Positions 1 to 10,399 of a stretch of 64,000 nucleotides of DNA are shown here, piece by piece. The position numbers and the translations under genes are program-made. The stretch lies in NCBI RefSeq assembly GCF_963576675.1, contig NC_088910.1, forward strand, positions 31,746,531 through 31,810,530. Reading direction: 5' to 3'. How positions within the stretch are numbered: the first letter of the stretch is position 1; each line of letters opens with the position of its first letter. Origin of the DNA: Euphorbia lathyris (Eukaryota > Streptophyta > Magnoliopsida > Malpighiales > Euphorbiaceae). The notes beneath the pieces were generated by a model. It did no database searches. It worked only from the letters and a program-made list of their open reading frames with translations, and was not told where the DNA came from.

Positions 1-592
1 AATCTAAATGATTTCGAAAATCACTATTATACTCATTAATATTAACCCTAACCAAACATAACATATTCAATCCATGCTAAATCACCACAAAGTCTAGTTT
101 AGTAACATATGTCTAAATGAGTTTAAAAATATAAATGTGTCTCTCCATTCGGCCAGTTTTGTAAAGTTTCTTTTAAAATTAATCTCTTAATTATTTATTT
201 TTCTAAATCAAACATCTGAATTTTAATTTTCATACACATTGAATCCATCAGTAACGGGTTCGTTAGCTAAACGATTAGTGGATGACGTATTGCATATGAA
301 AATTAAAGATCAGAGCTTAATCAAGAAAAGTTCTAAAATTCACCGGCTTTATAAAAAATTATAGAGATCAAATGTTTAATCAATAAAAGTTATAAAGATT
401 TTTACCCATAAAGACTTGTTCACGCCCAATAGCCCACCTCTTGTGGATTGGGTTTGGACATGTATATTTAGGAATAGGCGTCGTGCAGTCCCAACATGTT
501 TAAGCACGCACATAGAATGACTTAGACGTGGGATTTGTTTTAAAATCCCGAACTCAACCCAACACGACCTTATATTATATACATTTTATATA
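1..592. other. AT-rich intergenic DNA, no gene seen
   Basis: No coding pattern or complete transposon was recognised. A short stretch near 240-300 (a TTAGCTAA-type motif followed by GCATATGAAAATTAAAG) resembles one near 2900-2970, which suggests both are scraps of the same dispersed repeat. Confidence 0.5.
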
Positions 593-962
593 GGATAAAT
601 AATTTATTAGTCATCTCCTTTTTACTTAACACATTGTTTAGTCTCTCTATTTTGAAAAGTATAAGATCCATATCCTTTGTCACTGTTAATCTTTTGGTCG
701 TCCTGTCTATTTTCTTTAGATTTTTAACCGTGATATTCAGTAATAGATATATAGCTAAAAAATAATAAAGTAACATTCATTTTATATCGCATTATGGTTA
801 TCCTGAAAGTTAGGATATGTTTGGTTACAAATCTAAAAAAAATAGACAAAATGACCAAAGGGTTAACAATAACAATAGATAGAGAAGTTATAATGTGTTT
901 TTCAAAATAAAAGGACTAAAAAGCCGTTACATAAAAAAGTAGGGACTAATATATTATTTACC
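593..962. mobile_element. Non-autonomous Mutator-like (MULE/MITE) element, 370 bp
   Basis: Termini GGATAAATAATTTATTAGTC (left) and the reverse complement of GGTAAATAATATATTAGTCC (right) form imperfect inverted repeats that extend inward for about 100 bp. The element is flanked by TTTTATATA (584-592) and TTTTATATG (963-971), an 8/9 match to a 9-bp target duplication, which is the Mutator signature. No transposase is encoded. The subterminal text (AACACATTGTTTAGTCTCT) is shared with the element at 21930-22480, so the two belong to one family. Confidence 0.7.
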
Positions 963-1438
963 TTTTATATGTTTTTATTAACTTTATTTGATTTTTATTA
1001 CTTTGTTAAATATTTTTTTATTACATAAAAATTATATTTATTGAGTTTTATTGAATTAAAGAACAAAAATTTTTATTTTTATTTTTGTTTTTAATATTTA
1101 TAGTTTAATATTATTTTTTAAAACTTTTTAAATATAAATATGTATTAATTGAGCGGAATGGGCTTTGAAATCAGTTTTCTTACCTTAACATAGTCCAGTC
1201 TGATCCCGATGTAAATATAATATGAGTCAGATTGAACTTGGACAATTCGTATAGTGTAAAACTCGATTAACCTGATCTAGCCCATAAAAGAGCCTATAAT
1301 AATAATATAAATGAGCATGAATTGAATATAATCATTTTATGAAGTTAGCTAATATAAAATGTTTACATATGTCGTCAGTCAATATATATTTTTATTTATT
1401 ACTTTGGAAGTAAATTTTAAATTAAGTTATTAATTCAA
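963..1438. other. AT-rich intergenic DNA, nothing recognised
   Basis: Low-complexity AT-rich sequence lying between two MULE-type elements. I see no reading frame or repeat boundary that I can support. Confidence 0.5.
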
Positions 1439-2780
1439 GGGAGAATTACTAAACTAGCATCTTTTAAAGGGATAGTTTACATTTCTAGGTCCTTTTTAAA
1501 AACTCACCAAAACTAACACATTTCAACAAGTAACTTCCAAGTTTACCCTCATCTTCTTCCTTAATATAACTGTATGTTTTTGTCTTTCCCTCTCTCTCTT
1601 TCTCGCTATCTCTCTCACTAAAAAACAGAACAATCTACAGAACGACTACGAATACTACAACAATCAATCCAACCCACAGTTCATACAACAAAATTTCTAC
1701 AATCATATAAGTTTTTCATTGGTTTTTAGTTTCATTGAAACGATTTAAAGTTTTGTCCATTCATCGTTAAGATCTAGCATGTTGTTTCTCTACAACCCAA
1801 TGTATATTGTTTCTCTTCATTTTTCATGTTTTTACTGATTGTGCGAACCCCAAAAACAGTGACATTGTTGTCTAAAAATACACTTTGGTTGGAATATCAG
1901 TTTCAGACATTTTTCCCCGACAGTGTCGATATTTGCCGATTTCTGTCGATATCTGTAGACATCTGTAGATATGTGTAGATATGTGTAGATATTTGTCGAT
2001 ATCTATAGATATTTGTAGATATCTGTAGATATTTGTAGATATCTGTAGATATTTGTAGATATCTGTAGATATTTATCGATATTTGTAGATATCTGTAGAT
2101 ATGTGTTGATACCTGTAGATATTTGTAGATATCTGTCGATATCGACAACACATATCGACAAATATCTACATATATCTACAAATACAATATCTACAAATAT
2201 CTACAGATATCTACAATACAATATCTACAAATATCGACAAATATCGACAAATATCTACAGATATCGACAAATATCTACAGATATCGACACTGTCGGGGAA
2301 AAATCTGAAACTGATATTCCAACCAAAATCCATTTGTAGATAACAATGCCACTGTTTTTGGGGTTCGCATGACCAGGAAAAACATGAAAAAGGAAGAGAA
2401 ACAATATATATTGGGACGGGATTGCTGGAAAAAGAGTCGCATTCTTCCTCCTCTTCCGTTCGCCGTTCGCCTTCTTCTCCTCCTCTTCCGTTCGCCGCCA
2501 TTCACTTCTCCTTCTTTCTCCTCGCCGTTCGCTTCTCCTCCTCTTCCTATCACCGTCTTTCGCTTCTCCACCTCTTTGAGTGTGCCGTCGTCGCTTCTCG
2601 TTCTTGCTCCTCTTCCTATCGCAACGTTTGATACGTTAGAGAGATGAAGTTCTGTTAAGGAAGAAGATGAGGGTAAACTTGGAAGTTACTTGTTGAAATG
2701 GGTTAGTTTTGGTTAGTTTTTCAAAAGGAGTTAGAAAAGAAAACTAATACCTTAAAAGGTGCTAGTTTTGTAATTCTCCC
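1439..2780. mobile_element. Foldback MULE, 1342 bp, almost entirely an inverted repeat
   Basis: The element is bounded by an exact 9-bp target duplication TTAATTCAA (1430-1438 and 2781-2789). The ends read GGGAGAATTACTAAACTAGC and, on the other strand, GGGAGAATTACAAAACTAGC. The arms match for about 125 bp, diverge for about 240 bp (left 1565-1790, right about 2415-2640, the right side being CTT/CGCC-rich), then pair again (left about 1795-1920, right about 2285-2415) and finish in a palindromic 10-bp satellite in the centre. No protein is encoded. Long TIRs plus a 9-bp duplication indicate a Mutator-like element; the unpaired arm segments may be captured or replaced DNA. Confidence 0.85.
1917..2292. 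repeat. Palindromic 10-bp minisatellite at the centre of the foldback MULE
   Basis: The left half is a tandem array of the decamer GATAT(C/T)TGTA with occasional TGTCGATAT variants. Near 2137-2150 the array flips, and the right half is the reverse complement (TACA(A/G)ATATC). The period of 10 means three units make 30 nt, so spurious open frames with a ten-residue period (YLQIST-like) appear on both strands. They are not genes. Confidence 0.9.
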
Positions 2781-2789
2781 TTAATTCAA

Positions 2790-3094
2790 ACATTATTTTT
2801 TAAAGCTGGAAGCACAAAGTTATATTTGTAGATTTTTTATTTTTTTATTTCAATTACTTTAGATTTTAAGGATTAAGTTTCTGACATATATTGTGCTCTT
2901 CATTAACGGATTAGCTAACGAAATCGTTAGTCAGGGATACAATATATGTGAAAATTAAAGTTCATGAACTTAATTTGAAAAATTAAATAATCAAAGTCTC
3001 AATCCTTAAAATCCTAAAAGTTAAGGGGTTTAATTATGGGTTAAAACAAATTATTGTAAATTAGATTTGAATAAAAAAGCAATGTTTCTCTTAA
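2790..3094. other. Intergenic DNA, no gene seen
   Basis: AT-rich sequence following the foldback element. It contains the second copy of the short repeat scrap noted near 240-300 (here about 2900-2970). Nothing else was recognised. Confidence 0.45.
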
Positions 3095-3475
3095 GGTTGC
3101 AAATGGGACGAGCCATATGGATGGGGATGGAGAATTTTTATCCCCGAAGTCGATGATAGGGTGGGAATGGAGTCGCGCAGGGATCTCCATTCCCAATATG
3201 CCTTCACTGGGATTCTCGTGAATTCCTTGGAAAAAAATCTCATTTATCTCTTTTTTTACTTTACTATTTTTATATGTTAAGTGTGGAACTATGTTTTTTC
3301 TTAAATTCAAAATATTGCACGAAGTTTATGTAATTGATAGTAGATTTAGTTTTTTTTTTAAATTTAAAGAACGTAGTTAAGGTTTTATATATATAAAAAA
3401 AAGAATAGAAATGAAGAAAGTAATCGGGGAATGGGGATTCCCATGGGGCAGGGACAGAGACGAGGACGAAAAATC
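3095..3475. repeat. Degraded hAT-like repeat with GGGGAT/ATCCCC motifs
   Basis: The left part (GCAAATGGGACGAG, then repeated GGGGATGG and ATCCCCG) and the right part (about 3425-3475, GGGGAATGGGGATTCCC) are inversely related. Plant hAT-derived elements rich in GGGGATCCCC motifs look like this. I could not find intact ends or a target duplication, so this is an inferred relic. Confidence 0.4.
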
Positions 3476-3929
3476 CCAGAATAGCTTTATATGTATGAGA
3501 TTATCGATAGAGCATGCAATATCAGAAGTAAGTAAAGGTAGAATTAGAAAGGGTTACTCAGCGATTTATATTAGTTCGAGCTCCTACCTACATCCAGTTC
3601 CCAGAATATATTTTTTTTTAGCTTTAATCCACTATTGAACTCTTTATTGGTAGAGCACAAATCTTTACAATAGATACACAGATTTTGTAAAGTACATTTC
3701 TTTACAATCCACACTCAGTCAGTGGCGAATATAAGATTACTCGGTTGGGGGCCCGATTTTACATGTGCGTTTGGGAAAAAAAATTGCTAAATCGAACTTG
3801 TTTATTTTTTTTTTTTTTGTATATATGCGTGTTATAATTTGAATGGTCAAGAACCAATATTAAGTATTAATGTATAATTTCTCAAAATTAAGCTAGATTT
3901 CGTTTAATAGTCGTAATAGTAAAAAAATA

Positions 3930-4200
3930 TTGGATTTAGGGAGGGCTGAACATGTAAAAAATTAAAAAGTTTGATTTCAGTCTATCAAAAAAAATTAATA
4001 ATTTTGATTCAAGGAGGTCTAAGAGGCCAAAAAAATTAAAAAATTGGATTTATCGAGACCTAACAGACCAAAAAAATAGAAATTTAGATTTAGAAAGGCC
4101 TAACAGGTCAAAAAAAAATAGAAATTTGGATTTAGACAGGCCTAATAGGCCTAAAAAAATTAAAAAATTTGGATTTATAGAGTACCAAATAGATCCAAAA
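3930..4200. repeat. Tandem repeat of about 55 bp inside the hAT element
   Basis: Four or five diverged copies of a unit containing TTGGATTTA, then GGCCTAACAGGCC, then an A-rich run ending AAAATT. The units differ by point changes and by the length of the A run. Confidence 0.65.
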
Positions 4201-4285
4201 TATTGAATTTTTGACAAACTTAACACGTAATGGGATATATTTAATTTTTTTTATTAGTTCAGTGCTAGTTTCTAAAAAAATTATA

Positions 4286-4545
4286 CTCCCTCCATTCCAT
4301 TATATAAGTCATTCTAGGGTATTTCACACAAATTAAGAAATATATTGGCTAACTAAAATTTTTTTTCTCTCATGTCACTATTGGGGAATAAGCATTGGAA
4401 TATTAAAAAACACATGTACAATTACAAAAAATTTAATATTTGGAAATAAAAAAACTAAATTATAAGTTATTGGAATCCTAGAATGACTTATATTTAGGGG
4501 AAAAACGAATTTGCTAGAATGACCTATATAATGGAATGGAGAGAG
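4286..4545. mobile_element. Stowaway-type (Tc1/mariner) MITE, 260 bp
   Basis: Starts CTCCCTCCATTCC, ends GGAATGGAGAGAG, and is flanked by TA on both sides (4284-4285, 4546-4547). The CTCCCTCC terminus and TA duplication are the Stowaway hallmarks. The long subterminal inverted repeat TATATAAGTCATTCTAG pairs with CTAGAATGACCTATATA. It lies inside the hAT element and is therefore the younger insertion. Confidence 0.85.
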
Positions 4546-4978
4546 TAATATTTTTACATTTTTTTTATTTTTAGTTTTAAAATTTTAAAATTTAATTAAA
4601 ACATTCAGTTGTTTGAGTCTCAAAAATAATAAATTATTTTTTTAATTGAAAAGACATAATAAAAATGAGTTCAAAAGTGTTATGAAACTAAATACATTAA
4701 TTAATAATGGTAACATAGTTTTATAATTATTGAAAAATAAAATTTAAATAAATAACCACTTTCTAAAATAAATTGAGGTTGGAGGGAATTGAACCTAGGA
4801 CCTTTCAAAAAAAAAGCAAACACTTTTAACCATCCAATTTATCTTTAAACAATGAAATATTACTGCATAGAGTCTATATAGACTATTGCTAATATTAGGG
4901 GGGCCGAAACTACTCATAACCATGAAAGTTCTGGCGACCGGAGGGGTCCGGGCCCCTATATCGGCCCCTGCACTCAGT

Positions 4979-6053
4979 TATCTATCTCTCTATATGTTTA
5001 CTTAAAATCGAAGCAAACAGAAGAGCTTCTTATCTTTTTACAATAGATGATTTTGTTCTAATCCAAATATGAATTATGAATGTGTATTTTGCTTTTGCTC
5101 TTTTTCACTTGAATGATTTTAATTTGTTTTTGCATTGATGGATCAGCAGCGAAAATGAGCTTTGCGCTTGACTTTTATAATGGAAGCTTTGAGGCAGAGA
5201 CGTTTGAATTTGAACTTGTCCGTTGGAGGGAAAACTTCAAATGGCTTATGTCTTCTATCTTTGTTTCTGACTTCCAAAGGCTACTCAAATGAGGAAAGAG
5301 TTGTTGATGAAATCAGTCTTCTGTCTAGTGTTGACCAATATGTCAACGTCAGCTTCTGATTTTTTACAGTTGCAAACGTTGTCTGTTCTTTTCCAAAATG
5401 GTGATGTGAGAGAGACGTTTGACTAACAGTAGTTTCTGGCTTTTGTCTTCTTTGCCAATTTCAGAAACGTCTATATGTTGACTTTGATTCTCTTGAATCA
5501 TATCTTCTAGCTTCTGATTCTGGATCCATAATTATGCTATTGAGCCTTTGATATTTTTAGGACCTCCTAAGACTATTGGACCTTTGACATTTAGAATTTT
5601 TTTTATTAAAAGCTAAGAGACAAAGAAATGAGGCCTGTGACATCCCAATAAAGTTGGCACCCCTTTGATATTTAAATTTGAGTTTATATTTTAACACTTA
5701 ACAAATCTATTAAACCGAATTTAATTCTTAAAGTTAAATACATATAAGAATTTAAATTCTTAATGTGATTTTTATCTTAATTAAAAAAAAAATAGTGGAA
5801 ATTATGTTTGAGTAAAGTTGACACTATCCACAATATCCTACTTGCAATTTCTAGTTTCAATCGTATGAGAAACCTTTCTCATTGATTCTACACAATTGCA
5901 AGTATGAACAGGATTAGATCAACCAAATCTTTCTAAAACTTCTTTAACTTTAATGACCAACTCGGCGAGTTTGGTGGATATGGTGATCCTTCTCGTTAAT
6001 GCCAAACCATCGCTTTGAGAATTTTTAAGGTGTTGTCTCGTCATAACTGATAA
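4979..6053. other. Intergenic DNA with one unidentified short ORF
   Basis: Mostly AT-rich non-coding sequence. It holds a 45-codon frame at 5155-5292 (listed separately). Another coding-like patch near 5465-5530 reads KRLYVDFDSLESYLLASDSG. I do not recognise either, and no gene model links them. Confidence 0.4.
5155..5292 (+). other. Unidentified 45-aa ORF, possible gene relic
   Basis: The frame opens at ATG 5155 and reads MSFALDFYNGSFEAETFEF and onward, rich in Phe, Glu and Trp, ending at TGA 5290-5292. A different frame (5162-5359) overlaps it. The amino-acid composition looks more protein-like than its AT-rich surroundings, and an AG acceptor-like site (GATCAG) precedes the ATG. No family is recognised. 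It may be an exon of a decayed gene or chance. Confidence 0.2.
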
Positions 6054-6062
6054 TAAAAACAA

Positions 6063-6595
6063 GGGTAAATTTCAAATAATGGTTTCACTAATTTTTAAAT
6101 AAAGGACTGTGATTTACTTTTTGTCAAAACGATGATTGAGGTTTCACACTTTTAATAAAACAATGACTTTTTAGATTAATGCTATTAAAACCATCTTTAA
6201 CGACCTGTAAATGAAAATTTTCAAGAATTAAAGTTGTTCAATATCTATGAAACTACATCTTTTATTTTTGAAAATCATCTTTTTTAGAACTTTCTCTATC
6301 TAAACATTAACTTTCTCTCTCTTTACCAAACATCATCTAAATAATCTCAAAATAAAAAAATTGAATAATTAAAGTTGCTTAGAATATTAGTATTTCTTAA
6401 AATATGTCATTTTTGTTCAGAAAAAAAAAATGTCATTTTTGAAATCGTCAATGATGATTTTAATAGTATCAATCAAAAAATTTCTTATTTTGCTAAAATT
6501 GAAAACCCCAATTCTTACTTTGAAAAAAAAAAAGTAAATCACAATCCTTTATTTAAAAATCAGTGAAACAACATGAGTTTTATTTGAAATTTACC
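6063..6595. mobile_element. Non-autonomous MULE-type element, 533 bp
   Basis: Ends are GGGTAAATTTCAAATAA and its inverted counterpart TTATTTGAAATTTACCC. Inverted arms of about 140 bp share segments such as TTTTTAAATAAAGGA and GTGATTTACTTTTT. An exact 9-bp target duplication TAAAAACAA lies at 6054-6062 and 6596-6604. No coding capacity is seen. Terminal GGGTAAAT is shared with the elements at 8013 and 42105. Confidence 0.85.
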
Positions 6596-6604
6596 CTAAA
6601 AACA

Positions 6605-8003
6605 ATGTGAAATTAAGCTAATTAACTAGATTAATAACTGTATAGCATGTTTTGTCAATAATAATTAAAAAATTAACTCATCTGTCAATTAGTAGAAGTA
6701 AATTGACCAAACTTTTTAAATATTAATAATATAATTATACCATTTATAATAATATAATTATACCATTTATAATATTAAGGAAACGTCTTTATCACTATTT
6801 ATTTTTTATGCAATATGAAAAATGCATTAAAAAAAAAAAAAAAAAGCCAAGATCTCTTAACTACACAGTGTTTAGGGTAATTAACGAGAGAAAAGGAAAA
6901 GATGGTGGGGCATATTGATCTTTCACTATATCTGTCTGGTCTGTCCCACACGTTTTTATTTCTCTGGAGAACATGCTGCACTCTCTGTCTGTCTCATCAA
7001 TCTCCGCCGTTGATTTTCATTCTTCTCTCAACCACCTCCTCTACTTCTTGTCATTTCTCAATACGTGTAACATTATAATTGGCTTTCAATCCAAATAAAA
7101 AAAGATTACAACTTGTTTTTGTCGAAAATAATGCCAACCATCCGATTCTCTTTTTACTCTGATCTCATGGTCAACATTAGTCAATCATGTTCTTTATTTT
7201 TATTTTTATTTTTTGGGTCATTTCAATATAAGAAATTTATCATCAAGTAGAATGGTAGCAATGTTATAAATAATTATTATTACTTTTTAATTCAACTTTT
7301 AATCATTATATCATATTACTGTGCTTTTTTTTATAACTTTTTTCCAAATATAAAATGATTTTTATACGTACACCTCTTCATTAGTGGATCCCATGATATA
7401 CAAGTCATCCTAGGAATAATTTTGGCTTCACATATCATTTGTCCCTTCCCTTCAATTTATATATAAAAAAAAAATCTATACCCTAGAACTATAAGAGTGT
7501 TCCAATAACTCAAGTTAAAATAGTTTGATAGCATCAATAACTTAATATGGTCAATAAATTATTTAGTTGAAAAAATAAATAAATTACATGTGTAAAATAT
7601 ATTATATACGTTTTAAAATATTATTACATAATTTATTATAAACTAAAACATATTAAAAATGAAGTTTTTATTTGCCCAGTTCTAAAACATTTTTTTTTTA
7701 TATTAGAAATTCATACTCCAGCTTTAATCAAGGTGTGTGTAACAACATACATTCCACGTGCATTTTATTTCTTTACCACCAAATGATTAATTGACTATAT
7801 TTTAATAAGTTATAGACTATCAGACAGTTTAAGTAAGTTAATGGATTACTGGACCATTTTAAAAATTTGGGAGTCAATCTTGTTTTTTTGAACAAGTTAA
7901 AAGGAATGATGTAATAAGTCGATAAAAAAAAAATTATGCCAAGTGAGCTTAGATTTTTTTTTTTCCTTTTAGAATTGCTTTTAAGATAAAGCAACCCAAT
8001 TAG
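6605..8003. other. Intergenic DNA, no gene seen
   Basis: AT-rich sequence with a poly-A run at about 6827-6845, a duplicated TATAATATAATTATACCATT segment near 6725-6770, and a pyrimidine-rich stretch (6960-7070). No supported gene, RNA or intact transposon. Confidence 0.45.
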
Positions 8004-8012
8004 ATTATATTA

Positions 8013-9748
8013 GGGTAAATTCCAAAAAAAAACCCATGTGGTTTGATGTTGTTCCAAAAAAACCCTTGTGGTTTGTTATTACAAAAAAAAAGAACTGTGA
8101 TTTGCGCCGTTACCCGAAAAACGGAAATGGGCTTAACACCGTTAATTTGCTGACGTGGCACAGGGGTAAAACAGGAAATTCGAATTTTTTTTTTTTATTT
8201 TTTTTATTTTTTCCCTCTTCTCTCTCCTCCTTCTTCTTCTTCCTTCTCCCTTCTTCTTCTTCTTCCTTCTCTCCTCCTCCTTCTTCCTTCTTCCTTCTCT
8301 CCTCCTTCTTCTTCTTCCTTCTCCCTTCTTCTTCTTCCTCCTTCTTCTTCTTCTTTTTTTCTATTCTTTTTTTAAAAAAAAATCCACCACTCGAAGAAAT
8401 CTACCCTGAACTTATCAGTTTTAGGCTTCTGAGATCCTTATTTGCTGATTTGGCAAATTTCAAATAAAATCCACTTTGCATTCTTGATCAAATTTGAAGT
8501 GTACCGAATCAGCAAATAAGGGCGCCATAGACCCAAGGGTGGACAAGATCATCCATAAATCGGCCAGGTGATTAGGACTAAAAGGCTTTGCAATAAGAAG
8601 AGTTATTTTTACCAACTGGATCAGACACTATTGTGGGTTCTATTCCCTGGGTAATTTGGTCCAGGTCTGATAACTGTTGTTTGTGGCTCTGCATTTTTCT
8701 AATTGGACTACTTTAATCTGCAAAGCAAAGCAAATTATGTCATTGTCAAAACATGATTCTATATTTGTTAGTCAATGAGTAGTCTTGTATGTATTTTCGG
8801 TGTTTTTGAAGGAATGGATAATGGACCAGTGGGAGAAGAATTACTACATCAGTGCAATTGCAGGAGCTAATAATGGAAGCTCATTGGTTGTGATGTCAAA
8901 GGGTTAGTCTTAGATATTCTTAGCAATTCTTTGGTTTTAGCTTCTACTTGTTGCAGTTATTGACTCACTTTAATTTCAGGGACCCAATATTTACAGCAGT
9001 CATATAAAGTCAGTGTTTCATTCCCTTTCAAGTGGATCAATAAGAAATGGAGAGAGGGCTTTTATGTTACTTCCATGGCTACTGCAGGATCTAGATGGGC
9101 AATTGTTATGTCTCGTGGTGCTGGTTTTTCTGACCAGGTCTAATTGACTTTTTAAACCTCCACATTTATTTGCTTTTCTTCAAGAGAATTTATGTCATCT
9201 TTTTTTCCTTCTTGTCCCAAATTTTAGGTTGTGGAACTGGATTTTCTATATCCCAGTGAAGGAATTCATAGGAGGTGGGATATTGGTTATCGCATTACTT
9301 CAACAGCAGCAACATCAGACCAGGCTGCATTTGTTCTCAGCATTCCCCGGAAAAAACCAACAGATGAAACCCAAGAGACTCTTCGAACTTTCCATTCCAG
9401 AATTCTGGAAATTAAAAAAAAAGATGAAGAAAAAAAAGAAGAAGAGAGAGAGAGGAAGAAGAAGAAAAAAGAAGAAGAAGAAGGAAGAAGAAGAAGGAGG
9501 AGGAGAGAAGGAAGAAGGAGAAGGAAGAAGAAGAGGGAGGTGAGAGAAGAGAGAAAAAAATAAAAAAAATAAAAAAAAATTGATTTTCCCGTTTTACCCT
9601 TGTGCCACGTCAGCAAATTAACGGTGTTAAGCCCATTTCCGTTTTTCGGGTAACGGCGCAAACCACAGTCCTTTTTTTTGTAATAACAAACCACAAGGGT
9701 TTTTTTGGAACAACATCAAACCACAGAGGTTTTTTTTGGAATTTACCC
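8013..9748. mobile_element. Pack-MULE, 1736 bp, carrying gene fragments
   Basis: An exact 9-bp target duplication ATTATATTA (8004-8012 and 9749-9757) flanks inverted repeats of about 190 bp that start GGGTAAATTCCAAAAAAA and continue through GTGGTTTGATGTTGTTCCAA and TAACACCGTTAATTTGCTGA. Immediately inside the TIRs are a CTT-rich tract on the left (8215-8365) and the complementary GAA-rich tract on the right (9418-9560). The interior carries a 580-bp fragment of a MUT9-like kinase gene with introns (8812-9390) and an unassigned segment (about 8380-8810). No transposase. Long TIRs, 9-bp duplication and captured host DNA together define a Pack-MULE. Confidence 0.9.
8812..9390 (+). pseudogene. 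Captured fragment of a MUT9-like (casein kinase I-like) kinase gene
   Basis: Three exon pieces with their introns are readable. Exon a (8812-8902) follows a GAAG acceptor and encodes EWIMDQWEKNYYISAIAGAN and onward. Exon b (8980-9137), bounded by TTTCAG and a GTCTAA donor, encodes TQYLQQSYKVSVSFPFKW, MATAGSRWAIVMSRGAGF and so on. Exon c (9228 to about 9390) encodes VVELDFLYPSEGIHRRW through DETQETLRT. From memory this order and wording match the C-terminal region that follows the kinase domain in plant MUT9-like kinases (At3g13670/At2g25760 group). Phases join correctly across both introns, so the capture was of genomic DNA rather than cDNA. No kinase domain, start or stop is present; homology ends abruptly at the GAA-rich TIR tract. 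Not expected to make a kinase. Confidence 0.8.
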
Positions 9749-9757
9749 ATTATATTA

Positions 9758-10399
9758 AGCAAGAATAATTAGCATTGATCAAAAGAATAATATAAAAAAA
9801 ATTCATAGCTCATATCCGGTTTTGATCACATGAACCTTAATGACCATGTAGTATTTAGTCATTCATCATTCGATCTAGGCTTATTAGAATCCTAAAGTGG
9901 AGATTAAAAGCATCCTGCGACTTAGATTTAATAAGCCTAGATCTGACGGTGAATGACCAAATTCACTTGGTCATTAAGGTCCATGTGAATATTCCTGAGC
10001 TCATATGTCAACAAATTAGGAAAGAAAAGAACAAAGAGGAGCAAAGTTTCATTTAACAGCCACTCCATATGCAATAATCATATAAACAAAAAAATTATTA
10101 TTGGTGAACAAGGATCATTCATATTAATTAAATAAAAATTCATTTTGTCAAAAAATGTATACTTGTTTATCAAAATATGAATAATGGAGAATTTCCCATG
10201 TTTTGTTTAAATAGTTAGAACATTTTTACAGTTTACACATTTTTACACCAAAAGCGTAAATATACTTCTAACATAAAAAAAATATTAAACTTTTATCTTT
10301 AACATTTCTAATTTGAAGCAATATACATGGAGTAAGTTTGAATCACATAATAAACCCATAAAATATCATAAAATGATACTATTATCTGGATTAACATAC
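9758..10399. other. Intergenic DNA between the Pack-MULE and the copia element
   Basis: Contains one small foldback repeat (9825-9990, listed separately) and otherwise AT-rich sequence with nothing recognised. The last five bases (10395-10399, CATAC) are the copia target duplication. Confidence 0.5.
9825..9990. repeat. Foldback MITE-like repeat of about 165 bp
   Basis: The left arm CACATGAACCTTAATGACCA through GATCTAGGCTTATT pairs with a right arm whose complement reads CACATGGACCTTAATGACCA through AGATCTAGGCTTATT. The arms are each about 60 bp around a short loop. Target duplication not resolved. Confidence 0.55.

Larger units (their letters stand above)
3720..4970. mobile_element. Non-autonomous hAT element, 1251 bp, with nested MITE
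   Basis: Termini CAGTGGCGAATATA and (reverse complement) CAGGGGCCGATATA are flanked by an exact 8-bp target duplication CACTCAGT (3712-3719 and 4971-4978), the hAT signature. The interior has no transposase. It carries an array of about 55-bp repeats (3930-4200) and a nested Stowaway MITE (4286-4545). A scrap resembling the GGCCCC-rich right end occurs near 30790-30925. Confidence 0.8.

Noticed and set aside
1903..2571. Several overlapping ORFs of 78-98 aa on both strands
   Set aside because: They are products of the 10-bp palindromic satellite and the adjoining CTT/CGCC-rich arm; repeats with a period of 10 stay open in many frames.
8036..8467. 143-aa Ser/Phe/Leu-rich ORF
   Set aside because: It translates the left TIR and CTT-rich tract of the Pack-MULE; the complementary ORF at 9287-9694 is the same sequence in the other arm.
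9229..9563. 104-110 aa ORFs rich in Lys/Glu
   Set aside because: One reads through captured kinase exon c into the GAA-rich TIR tract and the other is out of frame with it; not counted as a host gene, though the chimera is noted as a finding.
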